From contig PFRJ01000012.1 of NCBI GenBank assembly GCA_002788515.1, forward strand, positions 1 through 25,592: a DNA stretch of 25,592 nt, read 5' to 3'. Position numbers and translations under genes: made by a program. This document shows positions 7,580-14,850 of the stretch, one piece after another. This stretch comes from Nitrosopumilales archaeon CG_4_9_14_0_2_um_filter_34_16. Lineage in GTDB: Archaea; Thermoproteota; Nitrososphaeria; Nitrososphaerales; Nitrosopumilaceae. Under the pieces are notes generated by a model. It saw only the letters and a list, made by a program, of their open reading frames with translations, made no database searches and was not told the origin of the DNA. How positions within the stretch are numbered: the first letter of the stretch is position 1; each line of letters begins with the position of its first letter.

Positions 7580-8359
7580 ATGACTGATACGATTAGTAAA
7601 AAATTAGAATCTAAAATAGATAATAAATTAATTTCAAAAGCTAAACGTAGTCCTCTGGAAGATGGTTTTAAAAAAGGTAAAGTCGTAAATGAAGTTTTAG
7701 ATAAACCAACCGTAATGACTCTTTACAAAATGATCACTGATCACATAATTGCATATGTTAATGGTTCTATAAGTGCCGGAAAAGAATCTGTTTTGTTTTG
7801 GGGTGTTGATGAAAATGATGTAAATGTAGCGCTGAAAATTTATTTGGTAAGTACATCTAATTTTAAAAAACGTGAACCTTACATTATTGGAGATCCAAGA
7901 TTTTCACATCTTAAAAAAGGCACAAAAAATCTAGTCTATCTATGGGCAAGAAAAGAATTTCGAAATTTATCTCAATGTCATGATGCTGGCATACCTGTCC
8001 CAAAGCCAATCTATGTCACAAATAACGTGTTAGCAATGGAATTTATCGGTGAAAATGGGGCTCCATGCAAATCTTTACTCGTTTCTGATGTTGATGAAAA
8101 TGATTACAATCAAGCCATTTCAATTCTCAAGGATCTTTATCATAAAGCAAAGCTAGTTCATGGAGATTTTTCAGAGTATAATATTTTTAAAACTAATAAT
8201 GGCTTGGTCGTTTTTGATCTTGGTTCTGCTGTTGACCTTCGACATCCTAATGCTCAAGAATTTCTTAAAAGAGATATTTATAACATTACAAGATTCTTCA
8301 ATAAAAGAGGAGTCCCAGTTGAAAATTCAGATGAGTTATTTGAGGAAATTGTAAAATGA
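7580..8359 (+). CDS. rio1: RIO1-type atypical protein kinase/ATPase
   Basis: RIO1 proteins act in maturation of the small ribosomal subunit, using ATP to drive release or phosphorylation steps. The 259 residues show the RIO ATP loop GSISAGKES (62-70), the lysine in VALKIY (Lys86), the catalytic loop HGDFSEYN with Asp196, and the metal-binding segment VFDLGSAVD with Asp213. The last one is DLG, in place of the IDF or IDV forms I associate with RIO kinases. The stop overlaps the ATG of the KH gene by 4 bases (ATGA). The pairing fits because eukaryotic Rio1 and the KH protein Pno1/Dim2 both act in 40S biogenesis. Confidence 0.93.
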   Translation: MTDTISKKLESKIDNKLISKAKRSPLEDGFKKGKVVNEVLDKPTVMTLYKMITDHIIAYVNGSISAGKESVLFWGVDENDVNVALKIYLVSTSNFKKREPYIIGDPRFSHLKKGTKNLVYLWARKEFRNLSQCHDAGIPVPKPIYVTNNVLAMEFIGENGAPCKSLLVSDVDENDYNQAISILKDLYHKAKLVHGDFSEYNIFKTNNGLVVFDLGSAVDLRHPNAQEFLKRDIYNITRFFNKRGVPVENSDELFEEIVK

Positions 8360-8928
8360 GTTTTGAGAAATTAATTCGTGTTCCAAATGATCGTGTTGCA
8401 GTTTTGATAGGAAAATCTGGCAGTGTTAAATCAAAAATTGAAAAACTATGTCATGTTTCATTGGAAATAGATGGTGATTCTGGCGAAGTTTTTATAAAAT
8501 CAGATGGAGATGTTGAAAAAATTCAACCATTTAAAGCGATGGAAATTGTTACAGCTATTGGCAGAGGATTTTCTCCTGAGAATGCAATGACTTTGTTAAA
8601 TGGCGAAAACACATTACACGTTATAGATCTTAGAGAGTTTGCTGGAAAATCAAATGCTAATGTTGAAAGGATAAAAGGGAGGATTATTGGAGAGGGTGGT
8701 AGAGCTAGAAGAAATATGGAAAATCTAAGTGGCACTCATATCTCAGTTTATGGAAAAACTGTTTCAATTATTGGCGATTCAAGTAAATTACGATTAGCAG
8801 TTGACGCAATATCTTCAATTTCAAATGGAAGTATGCACGGTGCAGTTTACACAAAATTGGAAGCTGCAAATCGTAGAGACAAACAAGAGCGAATGAAATT
8901 GTGGGAAGATCAAGATGTCTTCTATTAA
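8356..8928 (+). CDS. two-KH-domain RNA-binding protein (Pno1/Dim2-like)
   Basis: This 190-residue protein has two KH domains. The first carries the GxxG loop GKSG at 19-22 and the second GEGG at 112-115. The second is followed by RARRNMENLSGTHISVYG, close to the Pno1/Dim2 family. These proteins bind the 3' region of pre-16S/18S rRNA. In archaea they have been linked to ribosome assembly, and that role is inferred here. The C-terminal tail is charged (RRDKQERMKLWEDQD). It overlaps the RIO1 gene by 4 bases and the top6B start by 14 bases, so it lies in the middle of a coupled transcript. Confidence 0.9.
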   Translation: MSFEKLIRVPNDRVAVLIGKSGSVKSKIEKLCHVSLEIDGDSGEVFIKSDGDVEKIQPFKAMEIVTAIGRGFSPENAMTLLNGENTLHVIDLREFAGKSNANVERIKGRIIGEGGRARRNMENLSGTHISVYGKTVSIIGDSSKLRLAVDAISSISNGSMHGAVYTKLEAANRRDKQERMKLWEDQDVFY

Positions 8929-10789
8929 AGAAAAATTTAACCAAATATCGCCTAGCGAATTCTTTTACAGTAACCGTGACTTAGCTGGATTTAGTAATCC
9001 TACACGTTCTCTTTATACAGCAGTTAGAGAATTTGTGGAAAATGCATTAGATGCATGTGACCAAAAAGGGATTCTTCCAGACGTACATCTGTCAATCAAG
9101 GCTGTTGATCCTGAAAAACCTGACCCTAAACCTTACATTTTGACTGTCAAAGATAACGGTCCTGGTATAGATGCTGGACACATCCCACTAGCTTTTGGAA
9201 CTGTTCTATATGGTTCAAAATTTGGCCTCAAACAAGCTAGGGGCATGTTTGGACTAGGAGCGACTATGGCTATTTTGTATGGACAAATTACGACTAACAA
9301 ACCTGTTACCGTGAAAAGCTCTGTCGATGGAAAAATACAAGATGAATTTGAGTTGTTACTTGACATTCAAAAAAATAAACCAGTAATTGTTAAACATACT
9401 ACTAAAGAAGTCTCAAAGCATGGACTCTCTGTGAGTATTTGTTTAGAAGGTGATTACTCTAAAGCAGGAAACAAAATCAGAGACTATGTCTATGAAACTT
9501 CCTTGATCACTCCATATGCATCAATAACTTTTGATGATCCTAAAGGAGAAAAATTCAGTCATCCACGATTTGTAAAAGATATCCCACCACCACCTACAAT
9601 AATTAAACCGCATCCACATGGCATTGATGTAGAAAGAATACGAAGAATGATAGTTGAATCTCAATTTGAAATTCCTACTATTGACGATGCAATGATCGAT
9701 AAAGTGAGAAAAGATTTAGGATTGTCTACGAAAAATCTTAGTTTTACTGCAATTATGGATAAAGCAAAGAAAAAATGGAAAACTCTTCCACGTCAAGTTA
9801 GAGTAGTAATAGCTTTAATGTCTTTTCTAAAAATGGATTTTGAAAAATTAAACAAAATCAAGATTGAGGATATTGATATGCCAAATAAGACATTATATTA
9901 TTGGGATTTTGGTGACTCGCAATCCAAATCTGTGGATATGGATCCTGAAAGTCAGTATTACAAACAATTAACTAACACTGTACAAGGTGAACCTCTTACT
10001 ACATTTCTAACGAAAAGATTTCAACGAATAGGTCCTACAACTGCATTAAAATTTGCGTCATTTACTGGATTCAAACCGGAAAAACGAATGGGTACAATGA
10101 CTAATCAAGAATTAGTTAATCTTAGTGACTCATTACAAAAATTTGAAGACTTTCTTGCACCTGATCCAAGTTGTCTTGCTCCATTAGGTGAGGAGCCTCT
10201 TGAAAAAGGGATTAAGAAATTTTTTAATCCTGATTTTACGGCTGTAGTTCAGCGTCCTGCATCTGCTTATTCTGGATTCCCTTTCATAATTGAGATGGGA
10301 ATTGCATATGGTGGTGATATCAAACCTGGCGGTCCACATGTTTATCGATATGCCAATCGTATCCCATTACTCTATGACGAGGGTAGTGATGTGGTATTAA
10401 AAGTTGTAAATGATACTGACTGGGGTAGATATAAGATAAAAGGTGAACCACCATTCATCATTGTTAGTCATATTTGTTCTACAAGAATTCCATACAAAAC
10501 TGCTGGAAAAGAAAATGTTGCTGATAGACCAGAAATAGAGCGAGAGTTAAGATTGGGGTTACAATTCCTGTCAAGAAAATTAGCTGCATACATGTCAAAA
10601 AGAGGCCAAGCTGATATGGCAAAAAAACGAGCAAATCTTTATGCAAAGTACATTCCTTTAATTGCAACATTTGCTACTGAGCTTGCTGGAAAGAAAAAAG
10701 AACCCAATTACAAGAAAATTTTGGACGCTGAAAATATAGCAGAGTCAACCACAACAGTAGCGGAGGAAACTGAAATTGAAAACGAGTAA
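8915..10789 (+). CDS. top6B: DNA topoisomerase VI subunit B
   Basis: This is the ATPase subunit of the A2B2 type IIB topoisomerase that relaxes and decatenates DNA. The GHKL ATP site shows the N-box EFVENALDACD (39-49), the G1 box DNGPGI (80-85) and the ATP-lid GMFGLGA (110-116). A helix-two-turn-helix region follows at about 235-310. After it comes the transducer domain, with the stretch YSGFPFIIEMGIAYGG and the conserved RYANRIPLLYDEG. At 624 residues it is longer than the roughly 530 of crenarchaeal forms, mainly because of extra C-terminal sequence ending in an acidic tail. It overlaps the KH gene by 14 bases and top6A by 14 bases. Confidence 0.97.
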   Translation: MSSIKEKFNQISPSEFFYSNRDLAGFSNPTRSLYTAVREFVENALDACDQKGILPDVHLSIKAVDPEKPDPKPYILTVKDNGPGIDAGHIPLAFGTVLYGSKFGLKQARGMFGLGATMAILYGQITTNKPVTVKSSVDGKIQDEFELLLDIQKNKPVIVKHTTKEVSKHGLSVSICLEGDYSKAGNKIRDYVYETSLITPYASITFDDPKGEKFSHPRFVKDIPPPPTIIKPHPHGIDVERIRRMIVESQFEIPTIDDAMIDKVRKDLGLSTKNLSFTAIMDKAKKKWKTLPRQVRVVIALMSFLKMDFEKLNKIKIEDIDMPNKTLYYWDFGDSQSKSVDMDPESQYYKQLTNTVQGEPLTTFLTKRFQRIGPTTALKFASFTGFKPEKRMGTMTNQELVNLSDSLQKFEDFLAPDPSCLAPLGEEPLEKGIKKFFNPDFTAVVQRPASAYSGFPFIIEMGIAYGGDIKPGGPHVYRYANRIPLLYDEGSDVVLKVVNDTDWGRYKIKGEPPFIIVSHICSTRIPYKTAGKENVADRPEIERELRLGLQFLSRKLAAYMSKRGQADMAKKRANLYAKYIPLIATFATELAGKKKEPNYKKILDAENIAESTTTVAEETEIENE

Positions 10790-11894
10790 AGAACAAAATC
10801 GAATAAAAGAACGTAGCAAGAAAGCTGATGAAAAACAAAAAGGCATTCTTGAGATGCTCAAAAGTCATGGTGCAAAAATATATGATGATCTAGACAATGG
10901 ACAATTTCCAAAATTCTCCATCCCAAGCAGATCTGTAAGCAACATAGTATATGATAAAAAACTAAGACAATACATTTTAGGCAATAATGCAGCTTTGAGA
11001 AGTTCAAGGAATTCTTCTCAGCTAAGATCTTTTACACAACTGATGTGGTTAGCATTTTTTGCAAATAGACTGACTCAAGAAAAAAAATCATCAACACTAA
11101 GAGATGTTTATTATTCTTCACAGGCTTTCGCTATAGAATTTGAAGATCAATCCGAATCAGATAATATCATTGTAGATTTGGAAGCAGTTACTTCCAAACC
11201 TAGAGAAGATTTTCATATTTTTCCAGAAGAGCGAAGCTCTATTTTTGGCGATTTGAATATTGAATACACTATTCCTGGTTATGAGGGAAAAACCATGAAT
11301 TTATCAAATCATCCTGATGGATATTCTATCGGTCCTAGTTTGACTACTGCAGAATTAGTAGATACTAGTGCTGAAATTGTTATTGCAATTGAAAAAGGTG
11401 GTCTTTTTACAAGATTTGTAGAAGAACAAATTGATAAAAAATTCAAATCTATCATCATCAATACTGGTGGACAAGCTCCTCGTTCAACTAGAACTTTGTT
11501 GAAACGACTCCACGATGAAATGAAATTACCTGTGATTGTTTTAACTGATGGTGACGTGTATGGAGAGCATATTGCAATGGTAATCAAATCTGGCTCAGCT
11601 AATGCTGCACATCTTAGAGAACTGACAGTTCCTGATGCCAAGTGGGTTGGAGTTTGGGCTACAGACATTGAAAAATACAAGTTACCTACCATCCCTATGA
11701 CTGAATCTGATATCAAACGATGTTATGATCTTCAAAAAGATCCTAGGTATCAAGATGGAATATGGAAAAAAGAACTTGATGTGTTTTTAAGATTAAAAAG
11801 AAAAGCGGAATTGGAGGCTTTCTCAAAATATGGTCTTACTAACATTACTGACAAATACTTGCCACAAAAATTAGAATTAGCAAAAAGTCTTTAG
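10776..11894 (+). CDS. top6A: DNA topoisomerase VI subunit A (Spo11-like)
   Basis: This is the DNA-cleaving subunit of topoisomerase VI, homologous to meiotic Spo11. The winged-helix CAP domain holds RDVYY, where Tyr113 is the probable nucleophile by alignment with Spo11 RDIFY. The Toprim domain follows, with Glu206 in AIEKGG and the D-x-D pair Asp258/Asp260 in LTDGDVYG. The length of 372 is typical. The TTG at 10776 is the probable start; it overlaps the end of top6B by 14 bases and gives a basic N-terminal tail. The first later in-frame ATG (ILEML, about residue 27) would shorten that tail. The stop abuts the convergent 11895-12353 gene with no gap. Confidence 0.97.
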   Translation: MKTSKEQNRIKERSKKADEKQKGILEMLKSHGAKIYDDLDNGQFPKFSIPSRSVSNIVYDKKLRQYILGNNAALRSSRNSSQLRSFTQLMWLAFFANRLTQEKKSSTLRDVYYSSQAFAIEFEDQSESDNIIVDLEAVTSKPREDFHIFPEERSSIFGDLNIEYTIPGYEGKTMNLSNHPDGYSIGPSLTTAELVDTSAEIVIAIEKGGLFTRFVEEQIDKKFKSIIINTGGQAPRSTRTLLKRLHDEMKLPVIVLTDGDVYGEHIAMVIKSGSANAAHLRELTVPDAKWVGVWATDIEKYKLPTIPMTESDIKRCYDLQKDPRYQDGIWKKELDVFLRLKRKAELEAFSKYGLTNITDKYLPQKLELAKSL

Positions 11895-12353
11895 TTATTT
11901 TATTCTTAATGTTAATACGCCGTTTCTATATTTGAAATCAAAAATCTGCATTTCATTTGCTCCATCTATTGGTACTTCTTTTGAAAAACTAGATGTACCA
12001 CGTATGTATAAAATTCCGTCTATTAGTCTGACTGCAATTTTATCTTCTGGACCTGGAACTTCTGCAACAAATACAAATTCTTTTTCCCCTTTGATTAAAT
12101 CATAAACCCAATTCTTTGTTTCTTGTTCTCTAGCTTGAGTATATGTTGGCTTTTGATCTTTTGTCATTTTCTTTAAAACTCTAGCCCAATAGAACATTGT
12201 AAGTGCTGCTGCACCAATTAGAATAAAACTCACAAATCCTGAATCTGCTCTTTGTGTCATAATGTAGATGATTCCTAAAAATAAAATTATGATGATTGGT
12301 ATGGCAAAATTTAATGATTGTTCATTTGAGTATGCACCTTTGTAGCTTGCCAA
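11895..12353 (-). CDS. membrane-tethered alpha-crystallin/Hsp20-like protein
   Basis: Two membrane helices (about residues 18-33 and 40-57 from this start) are followed by a charged linker and a beta-rich C-terminal domain of about 65 residues. That domain follows the Hsp20 plan: FVFVAEVPG, a strand ending DGILYIRG, a FSKEVPID strand and a closing YRNGVLTLRIK. The last resembles the A-x-x-x-NGVL-x-V-x-x-P end of small heat shock proteins. A TTG at 12377 would add eight residues. I prefer the TTG at 12353 because a strong TATA-like element at 12376-12385 overlaps the 12377 codon and lies 27 bases before 12353. It converges tail to tail on top6A with no spacer. A chaperone-like role at the membrane is inferred from the fold only. 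Confidence 0.75.
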   Translation of the reverse strand: MASYKGAYSNEQSLNFAIPIIIILFLGIIYIMTQRADSGFVSFILIGAAALTMFYWARVLKKMTKDQKPTYTQAREQETKNWVYDLIKGEKEFVFVAEVPGPEDKIAVRLIDGILYIRGTSSFSKEVPIDGANEMQIFDFKYRNGVLTLRIK

Positions 12354-12375
12354 ACAGTCAAAATCAGAGTCTACC

Positions 12376-12385
12376 AAATATAAAG
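12376..12385 (-). promoter_or_regulatory. TATA-like element for the Hsp20-like membrane protein gene
   Basis: Minus-strand CTTTATATTT is centred about 27 bases before the TTG at 12353. It overlaps the alternative TTG at 12377, which makes that upstream start unlikely. Confidence 0.5.
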
Positions 12386-12476
12386 TATCTTTGGTATTGA
12401 GACAACCATTCCTTTATCTGTACTTTAATTGTATATTATGTCAAATGGAGATTCATCTTTATGAATTGTGAAAGTT

Positions 12477-13628
12477 TTATTCCAAAGGCAGCAAAACATG
12501 AATCTCAGCTCCCTTTCCGCGTCCATCAGATTCTGCCCAGATCTTTCCATTATGGTTTTCAACTATTCCTCTACAGATTGCCAAGCCTAAACCCGTACCC
12601 CCAATCTCACGGGTAAAGGTGTTATCAACCTGATAAAACTTTACAAAGATTTTATCTAGTTTTTTGGAGTCTATTCCAATTCCGTGGTCTTTAATTACAA
12701 TTTTTGCATAAGAACCGTTCTTGCTCAAAGTGATATGGATTTTATCACCATTTTCAGAGTATTTCATTGCATTTGTAATTGTATTTGTCAAGACTTGGCT
12801 AATTCGCATCTTATCACAGTAACACGAAACATTTACCTGCAAATCAGGTATTATTGAAATGCCTTTTCTCTCCAGAGCAGGATGCAAATTAGAGATTGTT
12901 TCGTTAACTATCTCATGTAAATTATGAATTTCTTTATCAAATTTCAATTTGCCAAGTTCCATTTTTTGGGCATCCAAGAGATCACTGATCATATTGAGAA
13001 GTATGGAAGAGTTTGAACGAACTATTTCAAGTTTAGATTTGATGTTTTCATTTATTGCCCCGTACTTTTCTGCCACAATAAGATCAAGGTATCCATTTAT
13101 TGGAACCAGAGGTGTTTTTAACTCATGAGATATCATGCTAAAAAACTCGTCTTTTTGTAAATCTATTTCTTGAAGTGTCTCTAGTTGTTTTGTAATTATG
13201 TTGTCTTTTAATTGAATTGCTTCATAAAATTTTGTCATGTCTCTTAGTACAGTGTTACTTCCTATCAGTTTCCCATTTTTATCATACATATTCATCGCAT
13301 TTAGTAAAACGGGAAAAATGCTGCCATCTTTTCTTTGTAGAAAAAGTTCTACATCTGAAACAGTTCCTTTGTTTTTCCAAGTTTCAAAACATTCATTCAT
13401 TGTAGACAGGCTTTTTTCAGCAGTATGGGCAAAAACAGTGCTTCCGATAATTTCTTTTTTTGAATACCCTAAATTTTTTGCGTATGCGTTGTTGCAAGCA
13501 ATAATTATTCCATCTTCATCGACGGTTCTGTAAAGTCCAGGAGATTGTTCATACAGATTTTTGTATATTTCTGCCAAATGTGGATTGTCAGTTGTCTCAA
13601 AATTAGTTTCAGATTCTTGATTATCCAT
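12477..13628 (-). CDS. PAS-domain sensor histidine kinase
   Basis: This is a cytoplasmic kinase with no membrane segments. A PAS domain (about residues 20-135 from this start) contains LYRTVDEDGIIIACN, GYSKKEIIG and the closing VLRDMT. The HisKA dimerisation helix follows, with the phospho-acceptor His in SHELKTPL. The HATPase domain has the N-box TNTITNAMKYS, G1 DHGIGID, the F-box KIFVKFYQVD and G2 GGTGLGLA. The PAS ligand cannot be read from sequence. An upstream in-frame ATG at 13649 would add seven residues. A TATA-like element at 13650-13657 and an interrupted palindrome at 13627-13649 fit a leaderless start at the ATG at 13628. No receiver gene is adjacent on this strand; the nearest is at 14851. 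Confidence 0.93.
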   Translation of the reverse strand: MDNQESETNFETTDNPHLAEIYKNLYEQSPGLYRTVDEDGIIIACNNAYAKNLGYSKKEIIGSTVFAHTAEKSLSTMNECFETWKNKGTVSDVELFLQRKDGSIFPVLLNAMNMYDKNGKLIGSNTVLRDMTKFYEAIQLKDNIITKQLETLQEIDLQKDEFFSMISHELKTPLVPINGYLDLIVAEKYGAINENIKSKLEIVRSNSSILLNMISDLLDAQKMELGKLKFDKEIHNLHEIVNETISNLHPALERKGISIIPDLQVNVSCYCDKMRISQVLTNTITNAMKYSENGDKIHITLSKNGSYAKIVIKDHGIGIDSKKLDKIFVKFYQVDNTFTREIGGTGLGLAICRGIVENHNGKIWAESDGRGKGAEIHVLLPLE

Positions 13629-13649
13629 GAACATGGTTACTATGTTCAT
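13627..13649. promoter_or_regulatory. candidate operator: 8-bp inverted repeat at the PAS-kinase start
   Basis: ATGAACAT (13627-13634) and ATGTTCAT (13642-13649) are perfect inverted arms around a 7-base spacer. If transcription starts at the ATG at 13628, the repeat lies between TATA and start site, the usual place for an archaeal repressor. Confidence 0.45.
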
Positions 13650-13657
13650 ATATTATT
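13650..13657 (-). promoter_or_regulatory. TATA-like element for the PAS-kinase gene
   Basis: Minus-strand AATAATAT is centred about 25 bases before the ATG at 13628. Confidence 0.4.
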
Positions 13658-13869
13658 ATCTGTTTGTTATTTGGAATAATACAAAATGAGCGTGTTAGGA
13701 AATTTGATGTTTAAACCCTAATAGATTTGAACTGTGGGCTTGATGGATTTGATATTGTGATGTCTCTTTTTTGAGTTCCACCGTGCCTAGAATTTAGTTT
13801 GGTTTTAGTTTTTTGAAATTATTCTTTACTCCATATTGGAATCATCTTGAATCATCACTGCATCTTGGT
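13658..13869. other. non-coding stretch without a recognisable gene
   Basis: About 210 bases upstream of the PAS kinase have frequent stops in all frames and no codon pattern I recognise. A T-rich part at about 13798-13830 and a tandem AATCATC motif near 13850 are the only visible patterns. Confidence 0.5.
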
Positions 13870-13931
13870 TTACGGAAAAATTTCTTGGAAGTATGATGGA
13901 TATTTTGGTTTACGTTAAATTATTTCCGTAA
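13870..13931. repeat. imperfect inverted repeat abutting a truncated gene
   Basis: TTACGGAAAAATTT (13870-13883) pairs with AAATTATTTCCGTAA (13917-13931). The nine outer bases match perfectly; one bulge follows, then five more pairs, with a loop of about 33 bases. A direct repeat TTGGTTTACG occurs at 13865-13874 and 13905-13914. The right arm contains the stop codon that ends the upstream reading frame of the TSP3 remnant. Confidence 0.5.
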
Positions 13932-14057
13932 TGTCTAACTGAAATCCTGAATCTCAAAGCAACATCCTGCGGTGATCTGACCATTAATGATGGGGCAGTT
14001 GCTCTTGCAGAAAATGAATTTGGAGAGATTGTAGAGATTGCAACAACTCCTGCCATT
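13931..14057 (+). pseudogene. coding-like remnant, in frame with the TSP3-repeat ORF
   Basis: The frame of the 14058 gene stays open upstream to 13931 (after a TAA at 13928-13930). It reads as plausible protein, including SCGDLTINDGAVALAENEFGE, but holds no ATG, GTG or TTG. This is what the middle of a longer secreted protein would look like after loss of its 5' end. The parent protein is not identified. Confidence 0.5.
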
Positions 14058-14297
14058 ATGACTGTAGCAATTGATCCTGAAGATCTAGACTGTGACGGTC
14101 TCTCAAATGAAGATGAGGCATTGTTGGGCACTGATCCTAACGTAGATGATTCTGACTCTGATGGATTATTGGATGGCGAGGAAGTCAACCGTGGTACTGA
14201 TCCGTTGGCAGCTGACACAGATGGTGACACACTAACTGACGGTGATGGTGTTGATGATGCAACTGATGCTGCACCACTAGATGAGACAGTACAGTAA
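14058..14297 (+). CDS. thrombospondin type-3-like Ca2+-binding repeat protein, probably N-terminally truncated
   Basis: From the ATG at 14058 the product has 79 residues. They are almost entirely acidic repeats of the form D-x-D-x-D-G-L-x-x-x-E, for example LDCDGLSNEDE, DSDSDGLLDGEE and DTDGDTLTDGDG. Such repeats bind calcium and normally sit in cell-surface proteins. There is no signal peptide, and the coding frame continues upstream without a usable start, so this is most likely the 3' end of a broken surface-protein gene. No TATA-like element precedes the ATG at the leaderless distance. Its base composition is more G/C-rich than its surroundings. Translation of the stub itself is doubtful. 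Confidence 0.55.
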   Translation: MTVAIDPEDLDCDGLSNEDEALLGTDPNVDDSDSDGLLDGEEVNRGTDPLAADTDGDTLTDGDGVDDATDAAPLDETVQ

Positions 14298-14308
14298 ACA
14301 CACAACCC

Positions 14309-14322
14309 TCTTTTCTTTTTTT
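14309..14322 (+). terminator. T-rich terminator after the TSP3 remnant
   Basis: TCTTTTCTTTTTTT begins about 12 bases after the stop at 14297, as expected for an archaeal T-tract terminator. Confidence 0.45.
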
Positions 14323-14335
14323 AACACAAAACAAT

Positions 14336-14454
14336 AGAATGTTTTAAAATAACAGAATCCACACCAAAGTGGAAAATTCATGAAGAATTAGAAAAAATGG
14401 GCTATTGAAGATATTGGAATTACAATTACTGTTAGTTTATATCTAAAACATTCT
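14336..14454. repeat. 11-bp perfect inverted repeat upstream of the first mini-RHH gene
   Basis: AGAATGTTTTA (14336-14346) and TAAAACATTCT (14444-14454) are perfect inverted copies 97 bases apart. The right arm lies between the TATA element and the GTG at 14466. It may be a paired operator; nothing between the arms is clearly coding. Confidence 0.4.
14436..14443 (+). promoter_or_regulatory. TATA-like element for the first mini-RHH gene
   Basis: TTTATATC is centred 26 bases before the GTG at 14466, consistent with a leaderless transcript starting at or next to the GTG. Confidence 0.5.
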
Positions 14455-14465
14455 TGACGTACTAT

Positions 14466-14606
14466 GTGAGTAAACGTGTTACGATCATGATTGATGATGA
14501 TCTTGATAAAAAACTACGAATGCGCCAAGCAAAGATGATACAGCAAAACCAGACATCATTTAGCTATTCTAAAACCCTGAATGAAATGTTGCGAAGAACT
14601 CTGTGA
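14466..14606 (+). CDS. ribbon-helix-helix-like mini-protein 1
   Basis: This 46-residue basic protein starts at GTG. Residues 3-9 (KRVTIMI) form a short strand rich in alternating basic and hydrophobic residues, as in the DNA-contacting strand of RHH/CopG/MetJ proteins. A helix follows (DDDLDKKLRMRQAKMI), then a polar turn and a second helix (SYSKTLNEMLRRTL). It is a clear paralog of the 17995-18141 product. The shared pattern is K-R-(V/I)-T-I, x-D-D-L-x-K-K-L-R, then S-(Y/F)-S-K-x-x-N-E. A TATA-like element 26 bases upstream supports the start. DNA binding as a dimer is inferred, and the lack of a neighbouring toxin argues against a simple antitoxin. Confidence 0.75.
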   Translation: MSKRVTIMIDDDLDKKLRMRQAKMIQQNQTSFSYSKTLNEMLRRTL

Positions 14607-14625
14607 TTGTTGAAATCTATGCGTG

Positions 14626-14665
14626 TTTTTTGATTAATTTTCAAAAATATTTTTTGTATTTTTAT
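14626..14665 (+). terminator. T-rich tracts after the first mini-RHH gene
   Basis: Several runs of five or six T, beginning 20 bases after the stop at 14606, form a plausible archaeal terminator. Confidence 0.35.
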
Positions 14666-14714
14666 GAGAATTTTGATTTTGACAAAGCTGAATTATTATT
14701 TATTTAATCATATT

Positions 14715-14798
14715 GTCTTATTATGATACTATGTGACATTGTATATGTAAATAAGACGCATTCTTTATAGCAATCTTACATTGTATGTTCATAAAGAA
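14715..14798. promoter_or_regulatory. cluster of inverted and direct repeats upstream of the receiver gene
   Basis: Two adjacent perfect 8-bp inverted repeats are present: GTCTTATT/AATAAGAC (14715-14722 and 14750-14757) and TTCTTTAT/ATAAAGAA (14761-14768 and 14791-14798). A 9-base direct repeat ACATTGTAT lies at 14736-14744 and 14778-14786, one copy within each. The cluster ends 52 bases before the receiver ATG and may bind a regulator of the receiver-kinase operon. Confidence 0.45.
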
Positions 14799-14850
14799 CA
14801 AGCTGTGTCTTAATACATTAAAAAAAATGTTTTGGCTGTGAGTAAATAAC

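Noticed and set aside
13658..13869. tRNA or structured RNA in the gap upstream of the PAS kinase
   Set aside because: No cloverleaf, T-loop GTTCRA in a proper stem context, or C/D-box pair could be assembled by eye.
13910..14305. Minus-strand Ser/Pro-rich open frame opposite the TSP3 repeats
   Set aside because: It is an antisense reading of acidic repeats; such low-complexity shadows are expected.
14325..14408. Short open frame ending KWKIHEELEKMGY between two stops
   Set aside because: It reads as protein-like but is 27 codons, has no start codon before its C-terminal half, and follows a terminator; it may be a remnant, but there is too little to name.
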